From the NCBI RefSeq assembly GCF_022814865.1, contig NZ_JAKVRD010000016.1, positions 1-64,000 on the forward strand: a DNA stretch of 64,000 nucleotides, in the 5' to 3' direction. Positions 45,275 to 54,476 of this stretch are shown here, one piece after another. This stretch comes from Shimia aestuarii. GTDB lineage: Bacteria > Pseudomonadota > Alphaproteobacteria > Rhodobacterales > Rhodobacteraceae. The translations under genes and the position numbers were made by a program. Position 1 is the stretch's first letter. Every line of letters begins with the position of its first letter. The notes beneath the pieces were generated by a model. It worked only from the letters and a program-made list of their open reading frames with translations, ran no database searches and was not told the origin of the DNA.

Positions 45275-46564
45275 ATGTCGACTGATAAGTCAGCCGAAAT
45301 TTCCGTATTCAAACGTCGTGAATCCGAGGCGCGCAGCTACTGCCGCGGCTTCGATACGGTGTTCAAAAAGGCCCAAGGTTCCGAGCTCACCGACGAGCGC
45401 GGCCGGACCTATATCGATTTTCTTGCCGGGTGTTCCTCGCTCAACTACGGGCACAATGACCCGGACATGAAAGAGGCGCTTGTCGATCACATCTCGTCGG
45501 ACGGGATCGCGCATGGCCTTGACCTGCACACCGATACCAAGGGCGCATTCCTCGAAGCCTTCGAGAGCCATATCCTCAAGCCGCGCAACATGGACCACAA
45601 GGTCATGTTCACCGGCCCGACCGGCGCCAATGCCGTCGAGGCGGCGATGAAGCTCGCCCGCAAGGTGACGGGGCGCACCAACATCATCTCGTTCACCAAC
45701 GGGTTCCACGGTGTGACGCTCGGCGCGCTGGCCGCGACCGGCAACAGCTATCATCGTGGTGGCGCAGGCACGTCGCTTGGCGATGTGACCCGGATGCCGT
45801 TTGACAAATACATGGGCAATGGCTGCGACACGGCCGATTTCCTCGAGGCGATGCTCAATGACCGCTCCGGCGGCATGGATGCCCCGGCGGCGATCATGTT
45901 CGAGACGGTACAGGGCGAAGGCGGTCTCAATGCCGCGAGCCCGGAATGGATCAAACGCGTGGCCGACCTTGCCAAGGAACATGGCGCGCTGCTCATCATC
46001 GACGATGTGCAGGCGGGCTGTGGCCGTGCCGGTTCGTTCTTCTCGTTCGAGGACATGGATGTGACCCCGGATATCGTCACCATGGCGAAATCGGTTTCGG
46101 GCTTCGGTCTTCCGATGGCGCTTATGCTGGTGCGTCCGGAGCATGACATCTTTGGTCCGGCCGAGCATAACGGCACGTTTCGCGGCAACACCCATGCCTT
46201 CGTGACCGCCCGCGTCGCGATCGAAAAATTCTGGAGCGACACGTCCTTCCAGGAAGAGATTGCTGCCAAGGCGCGCCTTCTTGAGGTCGTGCTCGGCGAG
46301 ATGGTCGAGATGGTGCCGGGGGCCGAGATCAAGGGCCGTGGCATGATGCAGGGCGTCGATGTGAAATCCGGAGCGCTGGCTTCGGAAATCTGTGCGCGCG
46401 CCTTTCAGAAGGGTCTCATCATCGAGACCTCAGGCAACGAAGATCAGGTCGTGAAGGTTCTCGCGCCGCTGACCACGCCGGATGCAACGTTCCGCAACGG
46501 CCTTTCCATCCTCCTCGACGCCACGCGCGAGGTCACCGACAACAACAAGATCGCGGCGGAGTAA
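45275..46564 (+). CDS. ectB: diaminobutyrate--2-oxoglutarate transaminase
   Basis: 429 residues from the ATG at 45275 (in-frame extension to 45227 rejected: ectB proteins start near SAEISVFKRRESEARSYCR, and AAAGGATC precedes this ATG). PLP-dependent class III aminotransferase making diaminobutyrate from aspartate semialdehyde. Lys272 in TMAKSVSGFG is the Schiff-base Lys; Asp243/244 contact the pyridine nitrogen. Confidence 0.97.
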   Translation: MSTDKSAEISVFKRRESEARSYCRGFDTVFKKAQGSELTDERGRTYIDFLAGCSSLNYGHNDPDMKEALVDHISSDGIAHGLDLHTDTKGAFLEAFESHILKPRNMDHKVMFTGPTGANAVEAAMKLARKVTGRTNIISFTNGFHGVTLGALAATGNSYHRGGAGTSLGDVTRMPFDKYMGNGCDTADFLEAMLNDRSGGMDAPAAIMFETVQGEGGLNAASPEWIKRVADLAKEHGALLIIDDVQAGCGRAGSFFSFEDMDVTPDIVTMAKSVSGFGLPMALMLVRPEHDIFGPAEHNGTFRGNTHAFVTARVAIEKFWSDTSFQEEIAAKARLLEVVLGEMVEMVPGAEIKGRGMMQGVDVKSGALASEICARAFQKGLIIETSGNEDQVVKVLAPLTTPDATFRNGLSILLDATREVTDNNKIAAE

Positions 46565-46570
46565 GACACC

Positions 46571-46963
46571 ATGATCGTTAGAGATTTCAACAAGATCATC
46601 GAGACCGAGAAAGAGCGCGTCGTCTCAGACGCCCAGTGGTCTTCGGTTCGCATGTTGCTCGCGGATGATGGAATGGGGTTCTCGTTCCACATCACCTTTC
46701 TTGAAGCCGGTTCGGAACACACGTTCGAATACAAGAACCACTTCGAAAGCGTCTACTGCATGCAGGGGACAGGGTCGATCACGGATCTCGCCACCGGCGA
46801 GACCTACGAGATCAAGCCGGGCGTGATGTATGCTCTGAACGAGCATGATCGCCATATCCTGCGCGCCGAGGAAGAGCTTGTCATGGCTTGTGTGTTCAAC
46901 CCTCCCGTAACGGGGAAAGAGGTTCACCAAGCCGACGGTTCCTACGCGCTCGAAGACGCTTAA
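46571..46963 (+). CDS. ectC: ectoine synthase
   Basis: 130 residues, cupin fold, usual length. It cyclises N4-acetyl-diaminobutyrate to ectoine with loss of water. Cupin motifs [20 protein letters not shown] and [14 protein letters not shown], with the metal-site Glu and His. Seven bp after ectB. Confidence 0.97.
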   Translation: MIVRDFNKIIETEKERVVSDAQWSSVRMLLADDGMGFSFHITFLEAGSEHTFEYKNHFESVYCMQGTGSITDLATGETYEIKPGVMYALNEHDRHILRAEEELVMACVFNPPVTGKEVHQADGSYALEDA

Positions 46964-46980
46964 CCCAGTTGAAACGGAGG

Positions 46981-47003
46981 CCCCGGTTCGAAAACGGCCG
47001 GGG
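46981..47003 (+). promoter_or_regulatory. hairpin holding the ribosome-binding site of ask
   Basis: CCCCGG (46981-46986) pairs with CCGGGG (46998-47003). The 3' arm GGGGA is the only plausible ribosome-binding site for the TTG start at 47012. It could lower or condition translation of the aspartokinase relative to ectABC. Confidence 0.55.
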
Positions 47004-47011
47004 AAATCCCA

Positions 47012-48448
47012 TTGACCTTTCCTGACCATACCGTCGAAAAAATCGGCGGCACTTCCATGAGCCGCATTGATGAGCTTGTGGAAACCCTCATCATCGGGGA
47101 TCGCAAACCCGAGGATCTTTATCACCGCGTTTTCGTGGTGTCCGCCTTTGGCGGGATCACGAACCTGCTTCTTGAGCACAAGAAGACGGGGACACCAGGC
47201 GTGTTCGCGCTTTTCTCCAATGACGACAACGACCATAGCTGGCTCGATGCGCTGACCAAGGTGTCTGACGCGATGAGCGAGGCGCATAATGCGGTGCTTA
47301 CCGAGGCTGCCGATCAGTCGGCCGCGGATGACTTCGTGCGCGAACGGATCGAGGGTGCGCGCAGTGTGCTCTTTGACCTGCGCCGCCTGTGTTCCTACGG
47401 CCATTTCCGCCTGTCGAGCCACATGCAGATCGTGCGCGAGCTGCTGTCGGGGCTTGGCGAGGCGCATTCCGCCTTCGTCACCAGCCTGATGCTGCAACGC
47501 GCCGGTGTGAACGCGCGGTTTGTCGACCTTTCGGGGTGGCGCGACGAGACGGAGTGCTCGCTTCAGGAGCGGATCGCGGGCGGTTTCGCCGATGTCGATC
47601 TTGCACGCGAAATGCCGATCGTGACGGGCTATGCCCAATGCCGCGAGGGGCTTATGAAAGAGTATGACCGCGGCTATTCCGAGGTCACCTTCTCGAGCAT
47701 CGCGGCCTATACGCAGGCGCGCGAGGCGATCATCCACAAGGAGTTTCACCTCTCCTCAGCGGACCCGAACCTTGTAGGAGAGAGCTCGGTTCAGAAGCTT
47801 GGCCACACGAATTACGACGTCGCAGATCAGCTTTCAAACATGGGGATGGAGGCGATTCACCCCAATGCCGCCAAGACCTTACGCCAAGCGAGCGTCGCGC
47901 TGCGTGTGACCAACGCGTTCGATCCGGGCGACCCTGGCACGTTGATTGATGACGAGGCTGGAGAGGCGGCAGGCGTCGAGATCATCACCGGCCTCGATGT
48001 CTTTGCGCTCGAGCTTTTCGAGCAGGACATGGTGGGCGTCAAAGGCTATGACGCGACAGCGCTGGAGGCGTTGACGCGGCATAATGTTCGGATTGTTTCG
48101 AAGACGTCGAATGCGAACACGATTACCCATTATGTCGAGGCGACGTTGAAGTCGGTGCGGCGGGTGATTGCGGAGTTGGAAAAGGCCTATCCGTCTGCTG
48201 ATATCAGCGCCCGCAGTCTTGCGCTTGTTTCGGCGATCGGACGCGACCTTTCGGGGACGCGGGCCTTTAGCCGGGGGCTTTGTGCGCTTGAAGAAGCGGG
48301 CATCGGTGTCGTCGCGGCGCATCAGACACCGCGCAATGTCGATATTCAGTTCGCGGTGGATCGTTCGGACGCTGACAAGGCCATCAAGGCGCTGCACGAA
48401 GTGCTTATCGAAGAGCCATCGAAACCGGTTCTGAACGTCGCGGCCTAA
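47012..48448 (+). CDS. ask: ectoine-specific aspartate kinase
   Basis: 478 residues from a TTG. No ATG or GTG lies between this codon and the in-frame stop at 46970-46972, so TTG is the only likely start, giving MTFPDHTVEKIGGTSMSRID with the KIGGTSM nucleotide motif typical of Ask_Ect. FGGITNLLLEHK, SGWRDETECSLQ and C-terminal ACT repeats follow. It supplies aspartyl phosphate for ectoine and is usually insensitive to the normal amino-acid feedback. Last gene of the operon. Confidence 0.94.
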   Translation: MTFPDHTVEKIGGTSMSRIDELVETLIIGDRKPEDLYHRVFVVSAFGGITNLLLEHKKTGTPGVFALFSNDDNDHSWLDALTKVSDAMSEAHNAVLTEAADQSAADDFVRERIEGARSVLFDLRRLCSYGHFRLSSHMQIVRELLSGLGEAHSAFVTSLMLQRAGVNARFVDLSGWRDETECSLQERIAGGFADVDLAREMPIVTGYAQCREGLMKEYDRGYSEVTFSSIAAYTQAREAIIHKEFHLSSADPNLVGESSVQKLGHTNYDVADQLSNMGMEAIHPNAAKTLRQASVALRVTNAFDPGDPGTLIDDEAGEAAGVEIITGLDVFALELFEQDMVGVKGYDATALEALTRHNVRIVSKTSNANTITHYVEATLKSVRRVIAELEKAYPSADISARSLALVSAIGRDLSGTRAFSRGLCALEEAGIGVVAAHQTPRNVDIQFAVDRSDADKAIKALHEVLIEEPSKPVLNVAA

Positions 48449-48474
48449 GGCCCGGCAGCAGGCCAGTTCATGCG

Positions 48475-48505
48475 CCCCCGTCGCGTCCCTCGCGGCGGGG
48501 GTTTT
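48475..48505 (+). terminator. rho-independent terminator of the ect operon
   Basis: An 11-bp stem (48475-48485 with 48491-48501, one T-G wobble), loop TCCCT, then TTTT. It stands 26 bp after ask and just before the convergent DUF1244 gene. Confidence 0.9.
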
Positions 48506-48510
48506 CCGTC

Positions 48511-48828
48511 TTAGCCTTTGTTTTCGCCTACGTTTTCTGCAAAGGCGACCTTGAAGGCCTCTTGCTTTTCGGGGCTGGCCTCGGTCTGGTTCTGGGCCTT
48601 CCAGTCGTCGTAGGGCATGCCGTAGTAGATCTCGCGGGCCTCGTCCTTGGACATCTCGATGCCGCGCTCGTTGGCGGCTTCCTGATACCAGCGCGAGAGG
48701 CAGTTGCGGCAGAACCCGGCGAGGTTCATCAGGTCGATATTCTGCACGTCGGTGCGTTTTTCCATGAGGTGTTCGCGCAGGGTCCGGAAGGCGGCGGCCT
48801 CAAGTTCAATGCGGGTCTGGTCGTCCAT
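48511..48828 (-). CDS. DUF1244 family small protein
   Basis: 105 residues from the ATG at 48828, preceded by GGAGC; the longer open frame to 49131 crosses intergenic repeats and is rejected. Family mark: LMNLAGFCRNCLSRWYQEAA with two Cys, then EAREIYYGMPYDDWKAQ. Conserved across alphaproteobacteria, function unknown; the Cys pair could bind metal. Confidence 0.88.
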   Translation of the reverse strand: MDDQTRIELEAAAFRTLREHLMEKRTDVQNIDLMNLAGFCRNCLSRWYQEAANERGIEMSKDEAREIYYGMPYDDWKAQNQTEASPEKQEAFKVAFAENVGENKG

Positions 48829-48947
48829 GAAAAGCTCCGATCTGGTCTGGCGGGTATGTTCCCCATCTAGGGAAGTGGCGCGGTCAGGGCAAGTGTGAGG
48901 GCGATTCGGCGCAGAGTGGTAAACGGAGGAAAACGCCTGCTGTATCG

Positions 48948-48978
48948 CGTCGGTATAACGTCGGTATTGCGTCGGTAT
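48948..48978. repeat. three 11-bp-spaced direct repeats upstream of the DUF1244 gene
   Basis: CGTCGGTAT occurs at 48948-48956, 48959-48967 and 48970-48978, period exactly 11 bp (one helical turn). On the minus strand this reads ATACCGACG three times, about 120-150 bp upstream of the DUF1244 start. Iteron-like regulator site or slipped-strand expansion. Confidence 0.8.
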
Positions 48979-49031
48979 GGACCCCGGAAATGCCATGATG
49001 AACGCAGCGCACGCCCTGCGGAGAGGTAAAC

Positions 49032-49049
49032 AAAACCCTAATGGGTTTT
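49032..49049 (-). terminator. terminator of the isomerase / FGase operon
   Basis: AAAACCC-TAAT-GGGTTTT palindrome, 9 bp after the stop of the gene at 49058 when read on the minus strand, followed there by GTTT. Confidence 0.7.
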
Positions 49050-49057
49050 CGGGTCGC

Positions 49058-49411
49058 TCATTCCTCTTCGATGGTGCGCTTGGCGTAGGTCTCGGTTTGC
49101 ATGTCCTGCGTATCGACGGAGAGCGCGCCAACTGTGGGCAGGTGCTGATCCATCACCGCGAGGAGGGACGCAGACAATTCTTGCTTGGCCTCCACCGTGC
49201 GGCCCGAGAGCATCCAGACCGTCAGGTGGGCGAAGGTCGCGGGGGCGGTGCCCATGTGGACATTCTCGCAGGCGATTGTGCGGGTCTTGATGGCGGCGAT
49301 GTTGTGAAAGACGGGGCTTGCCGCCGCCGCATCAAACAGCGCCTTGGAGAGCGCGTCGAGGTCATGAGTTCCGGCGAGTTCGGCGGAATGTTCGAGAACG
49401 AGATGCGGCAT
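49058..49411 (-). CDS. 5-carboxymethyl-2-hydroxymuconate isomerase family protein
   Basis: 117 residues, tautomerase superfamily. Pro1 after the start Met (MPHLVLEHSAEL) is the catalytic base of the family, which interconverts enol and keto acids in homoprotocatechuate degradation. No aromatic-degradation genes are near, so the true role is open. Four bp after the FGase gene. Confidence 0.82.
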   Translation of the reverse strand: MPHLVLEHSAELAGTHDLDALSKALFDAAAASPVFHNIAAIKTRTIACENVHMGTAPATFAHLTVWMLSGRTVEAKQELSASLLAVMDQHLPTVGALSVDTQDMQTETYAKRTIEEE

Positions 49412-49414
49412 GGT

Positions 49415-50158
49415 TCAAAGACCCGTGAGTTGGAGCGTTTCGGTCAGGAGCGGCGCGAGGCGCGCGGCCCAGGCGTTTTGCTTTGCCTCGGCGTCGATCT
49501 CGTCATGGCGCAGCTCGATCAGCGCGTTGAGACGGCCATGGGCAAAGCAATGCTTGTCGACGGAATCGCCGGGCAGGTGGCCAGCATAGGGTTCGTTGTC
49601 GCCCACGGTCAGGTCGCCTTCGCGGTTCAGGCGGTCAATGAGGGCGACGCCAAAGCGTTCTTCTTGCGGGGCGTGCAGGATGCCGATCTCCCAAGGGCGC
49701 GGGGCGCGGCCATTGAGCTTGGGCGAAAAGCTATGCATGGCGATGATCACGGGATCCTTGCGCGCGGCGGCGAGGCCGGAGAGGGCCTCGTGGTAGGGGC
49801 GGTAGTAGGCCTGTTTGCGGCGCTCGATCTCGGTCGCGTCGATATGGCGGTTGGCGGGGATGATCGTACCGTCATAGAGCCGCATCACGAGGGTCGGATC
49901 GTCTTCGCCCCGGTTCGGATCAATCACGAGGCGCGAGAAATTCGACGAGATGACCGGCGCGTCGAGCAGTTCACCGAGCCGAAGAGAGGTGCCGAGCGCG
50001 CCGATGTCATAGGCGATATGGCGTTGCATGTCGGCAGGAGCGAGGCCGAGGTCGCCGCCGTTGATTTCCTCGGGGACGTGGTTCGAGGCGTGATCGACGG
50101 TCACAAGGAAGCGCGATTTGCGGTCTGCGCCGTGAATGTGAAAAGGTTGGTATGTCAT
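49415..50158 (-). CDS. N-formylglutamate amidohydrolase family protein
   Basis: 247 residues, FGase family but distant from hutG. Motifs: LVTVDHASNHVPEE, SRLVIDPNRGEDDP, AMHSFSP. It is not in the hut locus and HutG already serves there; such paralogues may act on other N-formyl or acyl acids. Divergent from pyk. Confidence 0.85.
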   Translation of the reverse strand: MTYQPFHIHGADRKSRFLVTVDHASNHVPEEINGGDLGLAPADMQRHIAYDIGALGTSLRLGELLDAPVISSNFSRLVIDPNRGEDDPTLVMRLYDGTIIPANRHIDATEIERRKQAYYRPYHEALSGLAAARKDPVIIAMHSFSPKLNGRAPRPWEIGILHAPQEERFGVALIDRLNREGDLTVGDNEPYAGHLPGDSVDKHCFAHGRLNALIELRHDEIDAEAKQNAWAARLAPLLTETLQLTGL

Positions 50159-50229
50159 GAGCCTGTTATTTCCTTACGCGACAGACTTAAGATGTTTCTG
50201 GGGGAAACTGAAACAGAGATTTTCCGGAA

Positions 50230-50386
50230 ACGGCCAGAGGTGTAGATGTGAGGCAGGTTCGGGGGCACGGGTGCCCGGCAATTCAGCCCCGCGACGCTTC
50301 GGCCCGTTGCTCCCGAAGGGGAATTGGGCGATAAGCCCAGAGAGATACGTTAGCGGTAACAGGTGCCGCGAGAAAGCAAAGACGAT
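50230..50386 (+). other. structured leader region upstream of pyk
   Basis: Several small hairpins: GGGCAC-GG-GTGCCC (50263-50276), CTTCGG (50297-50302) with CCGAAG (50313-50318), TGGGC-GATAA-GCCCA (50325-50339). Might be a leader RNA of pyk or a small RNA. No family recognised. Confidence 0.35.
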
Positions 50387-51832
50387 ATGAGAAGACTTCG
50401 AAATACCAAGATCGTGGCGACCCTCGGGCCGGCAAGCGAAACCTATGAGATGATCCGCGCCCTGCACGAGGCGGGGGCGGATGTGTTCCGGCTCAACATG
50501 AGCCACGGGAGCCATGAGGAAATCCGCGAGAAGCACCGGATCATTCGTCAGGTCGAGAAAGAGCTCAACAGCCCGATTGCGATCCTTGCGGATTTGCAGG
50601 GGCCGAAACTGCGCGTTGGGGTCTTTGCCAAGGGTAAGGAAAAGCTCGTCAACGGGGCGAAGTTCCGCATGGACCTTGATCCGGCAGAGGGCGACAAGCA
50701 TCGTGTCTGCCTGCCGCATCCGGAGATTTTTGCCGCACTTGAGCCGGGCAAGACGCTCCTCGTCAATGACGGCAAGATCCGGCTGCGGGTCGAGGGGTGT
50801 GGCGCGGACTATGCCGATTGCGTCGTGGTCAATGGGGGCAAGATCTCGGACCGCAAGGGCGTAAATGTGCCGGACGTGGTTTTGCCGTTGGCGGCGCTTT
50901 CGGAGAAGGATCGCGACGACCTCGAGTTTGTCTGTGGTCTTGGGATCGACTGGCTTGCGCTTTCTTTCGTGCAGCGGCCTGAGGATGTGGACGAGGCGCG
51001 CGCGTTGGCGCAGGGGCGGGCGGCGATCCTGTCGAAGATCGAAAAACCCTCGGCGGTCGAGCATTTCGAGGAGATACTCGCGGCGTCGGACGGGATCATG
51101 GTTGCGCGGGGCGATCTTGGGGTTGAATTGCCGGTAAGCCATGTGCCGCCGATCCAGAAGCGCCTTGTACGGAAGTGCCGTTTTGCGGCCAAGCCTGTGA
51201 TCGTCGCGACGCAGATGCTCGAGAGCATGATCGACAGCCCGATGCCGACGCGGGCCGAGGTCAGCGACGTGGCGACGGCGATCTACGAGGGCACGGATGC
51301 GATCATGCTTTCGGCGGAATCGGCGGCGGGGCATTTCCCGATTGAGGCGGTGAAGACGATGAATGACGTCGCCGCAGAGGTCGAGGAAGACGAGACCTAT
51401 CGCACCATTATCGAGGCGTCGCGCTCTGCGCCGCGCTCGAGCGTGGCGGATGCCATCGTGTCGGCGGCGCGGGAGGTTGCGGAGACCACGGATATCGAGG
51501 CGATCTGCTGTTTCACGGAAAGCGGGACCACGGCGCTCAAGACGGCGCGGGAACGGCCGCGCGTGCCGATCCTTGCCATGACATCCTTGCGTGGCACGGC
51601 ACGGCGGTTGGCGCTGAGCTGGGGCATCAACTGTGTGATGACGGGCGAGGTCAAACGCTTCAAAGAGGCCGTTGTCGCCGCGGCGCGGGCCGCCACGGCG
51701 CAGGGCTTTGCAGGGCCGGAAGATCAGATCGCGGTCATGGCGGGCCTGCCGTTCAACGTTCCGGGGACGACGAATATCCTGCGTGTCGCACCCTGCGATG
51801 AGCGTTTGATTTACAATATGGAAACAGAGTAG
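50387..51832 (+). CDS. pyk: pyruvate kinase
   Basis: 481 residues from the ATG at 50387 (MRRLRNTKIVATLGPAS is the usual N-terminus; a GTG 24 bp upstream is less likely). Final ATP-forming step of glycolysis. Motifs: RLNMSHGSHEE, ILADLQGPKLR, the signature ILSKIEKP with Lys, and RAEVSDVATAIYEGTDA. Complete A, B and C domains. Confidence 0.97.
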   Translation: MRRLRNTKIVATLGPASETYEMIRALHEAGADVFRLNMSHGSHEEIREKHRIIRQVEKELNSPIAILADLQGPKLRVGVFAKGKEKLVNGAKFRMDLDPAEGDKHRVCLPHPEIFAALEPGKTLLVNDGKIRLRVEGCGADYADCVVVNGGKISDRKGVNVPDVVLPLAALSEKDRDDLEFVCGLGIDWLALSFVQRPEDVDEARALAQGRAAILSKIEKPSAVEHFEEILAASDGIMVARGDLGVELPVSHVPPIQKRLVRKCRFAAKPVIVATQMLESMIDSPMPTRAEVSDVATAIYEGTDAIMLSAESAAGHFPIEAVKTMNDVAAEVEEDETYRTIIEASRSAPRSSVADAIVSAAREVAETTDIEAICCFTESGTTALKTARERPRVPILAMTSLRGTARRLALSWGINCVMTGEVKRFKEAVVAAARAATAQGFAGPEDQIAVMAGLPFNVPGTTNILRVAPCDERLIYNMETE

Positions 51833-51862
51833 GTTCGTCCGAGGATTAAGACAGGCGGGCAA

Positions 51863-52096
51863 ATGCTAAGCGACTACTTGCTGACGAGCGGGCTTGTGTT
51901 GGGGCTTTTCTCGATCCCGGCGATGCTTGCCGCCTATGCGGATCTGCGCACACCGCGCGCGTCGATGGCGGCCTTCATCCTCGCCTGTGCGATCATCGCG
52001 TTCGCCTATATGAGTCACCCCGGTGGCTATGTGATCGCCGATGTGCCCAACGTGGTGGTGTCGGTGATCGCGGATATCATCAAGGTCACCCAGTAG
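51863..52096 (+). CDS. small membrane protein, conserved hypothetical
   Basis: 77 residues with two hydrophobic segments (about 5-25 and 36-50), Tyr/Pro-containing C-terminal helix. Thirty bp after pyk. I recall such two-helix proteins beside pyk in Rhodobacteraceae; no function known. Confidence 0.75.
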   Translation: MLSDYLLTSGLVLGLFSIPAMLAAYADLRTPRASMAAFILACAIIAFAYMSHPGGYVIADVPNVVVSVIADIIKVTQ

Positions 52097-52125
52097 CGCC
52101 ACGCGCGAAAGGTGCAAGAATCCCC

Positions 52126-52154
52126 TTGCAGCTTGGGGTTTTGCCCCGTATACG
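52126..52154 (+). promoter_or_regulatory. candidate rpmI promoter
   Basis: TTGCAG at 52126-52131 and TATACG at 52149-52154 with 17-bp spacing, a form common in this group. Located 75 bp before rpmI. Confidence 0.55.
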
Positions 52155-52228
52155 GCGCCTCTATCCGCGCGACCGGCCCGAGAGGCATGCCGAGTCGCGT
52201 TTGTAACCGACCATCGAAGGAGACGGAA

Positions 52229-52429
52229 ATGCCCAAGATGAAGACAAAGTCGAGCGCCAAGAAGCGCTTTAAAGTGACGGCGAAAGGCAAGGTCATGGCA
52301 GGCCAGGCCGGCAAGCGCCACGGTATGATCAAGCGTACCCGCAAGTTCATCCGCGACGCCCGCGGCACCACCACCCTGTCCGCCCCTGACGCAAAGACCG
52401 TCAAGGGCTACATGCCCTACGACCGCTAA
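52229..52429 (+). CDS. rpmI: 50S ribosomal protein L35
   Basis: 66 residues from the ATG at 52229, after AAGGAGACGG. Basic protein of the large subunit: [20 protein letters not shown] and [15 protein letters not shown] are diagnostic. Upstream in-frame codons are leader. Operon with rplT, 14 bp apart. Confidence 0.98.
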   Translation: MPKMKTKSSAKKRFKVTAKGKVMAGQAGKRHGMIKRTRKFIRDARGTTTLSAPDAKTVKGYMPYDR

Positions 52430-52443
52430 GAGGAGTACGAGAG

Positions 52444-52809
52444 ATGTCCCGAGTTAAAGGTGGAACCGTCACTCACGCCCGTCACAAGAAAATCACGAAG
52501 GCAGCGAAGGGCTATTACGGCCGTCGCAAGAATACCTTCAAGGTGGCGACGCAGGCCGTTGATAAGGCCAACCAGTATGCAACCCGCGACCGTAAGAACC
52601 GCAAGCGCAATTTCCGCGCGCTGTGGATCCAGCGTATCAACGCTGCTGTGCGCGCACATGACGCCGATCTGACCTATTCGCGCTTCATCAACGGCCTGAA
52701 CCTGGCCGGGATCGAAGTCGATCGTAAGGTCCTTGCCGATCTCGCCGTGCATGAGCCGGAAGCGTTCAACGCTATCGTCGATCAGGCGAAAGGCGCGCTG
52801 GCCGCGTAA
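52444..52809 (+). CDS. rplT: 50S ribosomal protein L20
   Basis: 121 residues. Binds 23S rRNA early in assembly: [62 protein letters not shown] strong terminator follows at 52834-52866. Confidence 0.98.
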   Translation: MSRVKGGTVTHARHKKITKAAKGYYGRRKNTFKVATQAVDKANQYATRDRKNRKRNFRALWIQRINAAVRAHDADLTYSRFINGLNLAGIEVDRKVLADLAVHEPEAFNAIVDQAKGALAA

Positions 52810-52833
52810 GTTTTCCCGATAAGGGATTGAGGA

Positions 52834-52866
52834 AACGCCGCTGACCGAAAGGTTGGCGGCGTTTTT
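52834..52866 (+). terminator. rho-independent terminator after rplT
   Basis: AACGCCGC (52834-52841) pairs with GCGGCGTT (52856-52863), then TTT; 25 bp after rplT. Confidence 0.9.
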
Positions 52867-52947
52867 CGTTGGGCCGGATGGGCCGTGCGCGCTCTTGCAT
52901 TCGTGGCCCTCTGTGGTAGCAGAGAGCCGACGAATTTGGAGGGTCCG

Positions 52948-54018
52948 ATGGACGATCTCAGAGACAAGTATATCGCGCTCATTGCGGAGGCCGGGAACGA
53001 GGCCACGCTCGAAGAGTTGCGGGTGCAGGCCGTGGGCAAGAAGGGCGAGATCAGCCTCAAGATGCGCGAGCTTGGCAAGATGACCCCGGAAGAGCGGCAG
53101 GTCATGGGGCCAAAGCTCAACACGCTCAAGGACGAGATCAATTCGGCGCTTGCCATGAAGAAAGAGGCGCTGGCCGATGCAGCGCTTGATGAGCGGCTCA
53201 AGGGCGAATGGCTTGACGTGACGCTTCCCGGGCGCGCGCGCCGCGAAGGCACGATCCATCCGGTGTCACAGGTCATGGAAGAGGTCACGGCGATCTTTGC
53301 CGATCTTGGCTTCTCGGTGGCCGAGGGGCCGCAGATCGAGACCGATTGGTACAACTTCGACGCGCTCAACATTCCGGGCCATCACCCGGCCCGCGCCGAG
53401 ATGGACACGTTCTATACCCATCGCGCAGAAGGCGATAATCGCCCGCCGCACGTGCTTCGCACGCATACCTCGCCGGTGCAGATCCGGTCGATGGAAAAGC
53501 ACGGCGCGCCGATCCGCATCATTTGTCCGGGCCGTGTTTATCGCGCGGATTATGACCAGACGCACACGCCGATGTTCCATCAGGTCGAGGGCCTCGCGAT
53601 TGGTAAGGATATTTCCATGGCGAACCTGAAATGGGTTCTCGAGGAGTTCTTCTCGGCCTTCTTTGGCACCCATGTGGATACCCGTTTCCGCGCCTCGCAT
53701 TTCCCGTTCACGGAGCCGTCGGCGGAAGTCGATATTCAGTGTGAATGGGTCGATGGGCAGGTCAAGGTCGGCGAAGGCAATGACTGGCTCGAGGTGCTTG
53801 GCTCGGGCATGGTGCATCCCAAGGTGCTCGAGGCGGGCGGCATTGATCCGAACGAATATCAGGGCTTTGCCTTTGGGATCGGGATCGACCGGCTTGCGAT
53901 GCTGAAATACGGTATCCCGGATCTGCGGGCGTTCTTTGATAGCGACCTGCGCTGGCTGCGCCACTACGGGTTTGCGAGCCTCGATCAGCCGACGCTGCAT
54001 GGCGGGTTGTCGCGGTAA
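52948..54018 (+). CDS. pheS: phenylalanyl-tRNA synthetase alpha subunit
   Basis: 356 residues from the ATG at 52948 with GGAGGG before it (frame open to 52885). Class II core: motif 2 region [20 protein letters not shown], motif 3 [17 protein letters not shown], and an N-terminal coiled coil for tRNA. Forms an alpha2beta2 enzyme with PheT, which is separated here by two extra genes. Confidence 0.98.
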   Translation: MDDLRDKYIALIAEAGNEATLEELRVQAVGKKGEISLKMRELGKMTPEERQVMGPKLNTLKDEINSALAMKKEALADAALDERLKGEWLDVTLPGRARREGTIHPVSQVMEEVTAIFADLGFSVAEGPQIETDWYNFDALNIPGHHPARAEMDTFYTHRAEGDNRPPHVLRTHTSPVQIRSMEKHGAPIRIICPGRVYRADYDQTHTPMFHQVEGLAIGKDISMANLKWVLEEFFSAFFGTHVDTRFRASHFPFTEPSAEVDIQCEWVDGQVKVGEGNDWLEVLGSGMVHPKVLEAGGIDPNEYQGFAFGIGIDRLAMLKYGIPDLRAFFDSDLRWLRHYGFASLDQPTLHGGLSR

Positions 54019-54024
54019 TCGGAC

Positions 54025-54402
54025 GTGTCCAAGTTTGACGAGATCGTTGCGCTTGATGGAACGGTCTGGTCCATTGCTTGGGGAGTGGATGATCACCCCG
54101 ATGTTGCGTCTGAGGTTCTGGGCGTGCCCCTGAAACCGAAAGGGCGCATCGGAGCAGTCGCATTTTACGAGCCGCGATATGGCGAAGAGAAGACGCTCTC
54201 GATCTATGACTGTGGCGCGTATCTATGGGCTGCCGCTGAGATTACCCCTGGTGTCTATGCGCAGGCGGTGCGGCCCAAGAACGGCAAGGTGGTAAGCACT
54301 CCCGAGGTTCCGAAACCCGATCCTGTAGAGCGTCGTACCAAAGTTCTTAAGACGATGCTCGTTCTGATAGGGGTTGCGATCATCTATTGGTTTCTTGGGT
54401 AG
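54025..54402 (+). CDS. hypothetical protein with C-terminal membrane anchor
   Basis: 125 residues from a GTG 6 bp after pheS. About 85 soluble residues, a Pro/Glu linker (STPEVPKPDPVERRTK), then a single hydrophobic segment at the extreme C-terminus (MLVLIGVAIIYWFLG), i.e. tail-anchored topology. Not recognised. Confidence 0.72.
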   Translation: MSKFDEIVALDGTVWSIAWGVDDHPDVASEVLGVPLKPKGRIGAVAFYEPRYGEEKTLSIYDCGAYLWAAAEITPGVYAQAVRPKNGKVVSTPEVPKPDPVERRTKVLKTMLVLIGVAIIYWFLG

Positions 54403-54476
54403 TTTTCAGTGGTCTAAGTGCAGTGGCGGGCTGAGGCCCGCCCTACGGGTGGACGGCCATGTCGGGATGGTTGAAG

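Noticed and set aside
48829-49131. N-terminal extension of the DUF1244 protein
   Set aside because: It would translate intergenic repeats and a terminator; the ATG at 48828 has a ribosome-binding site and gives the family length.
50174-51862. 562-codon minus-strand frame opposite pyk
   Set aside because: Antisense shadow of pyruvate kinase, Arg-rich.
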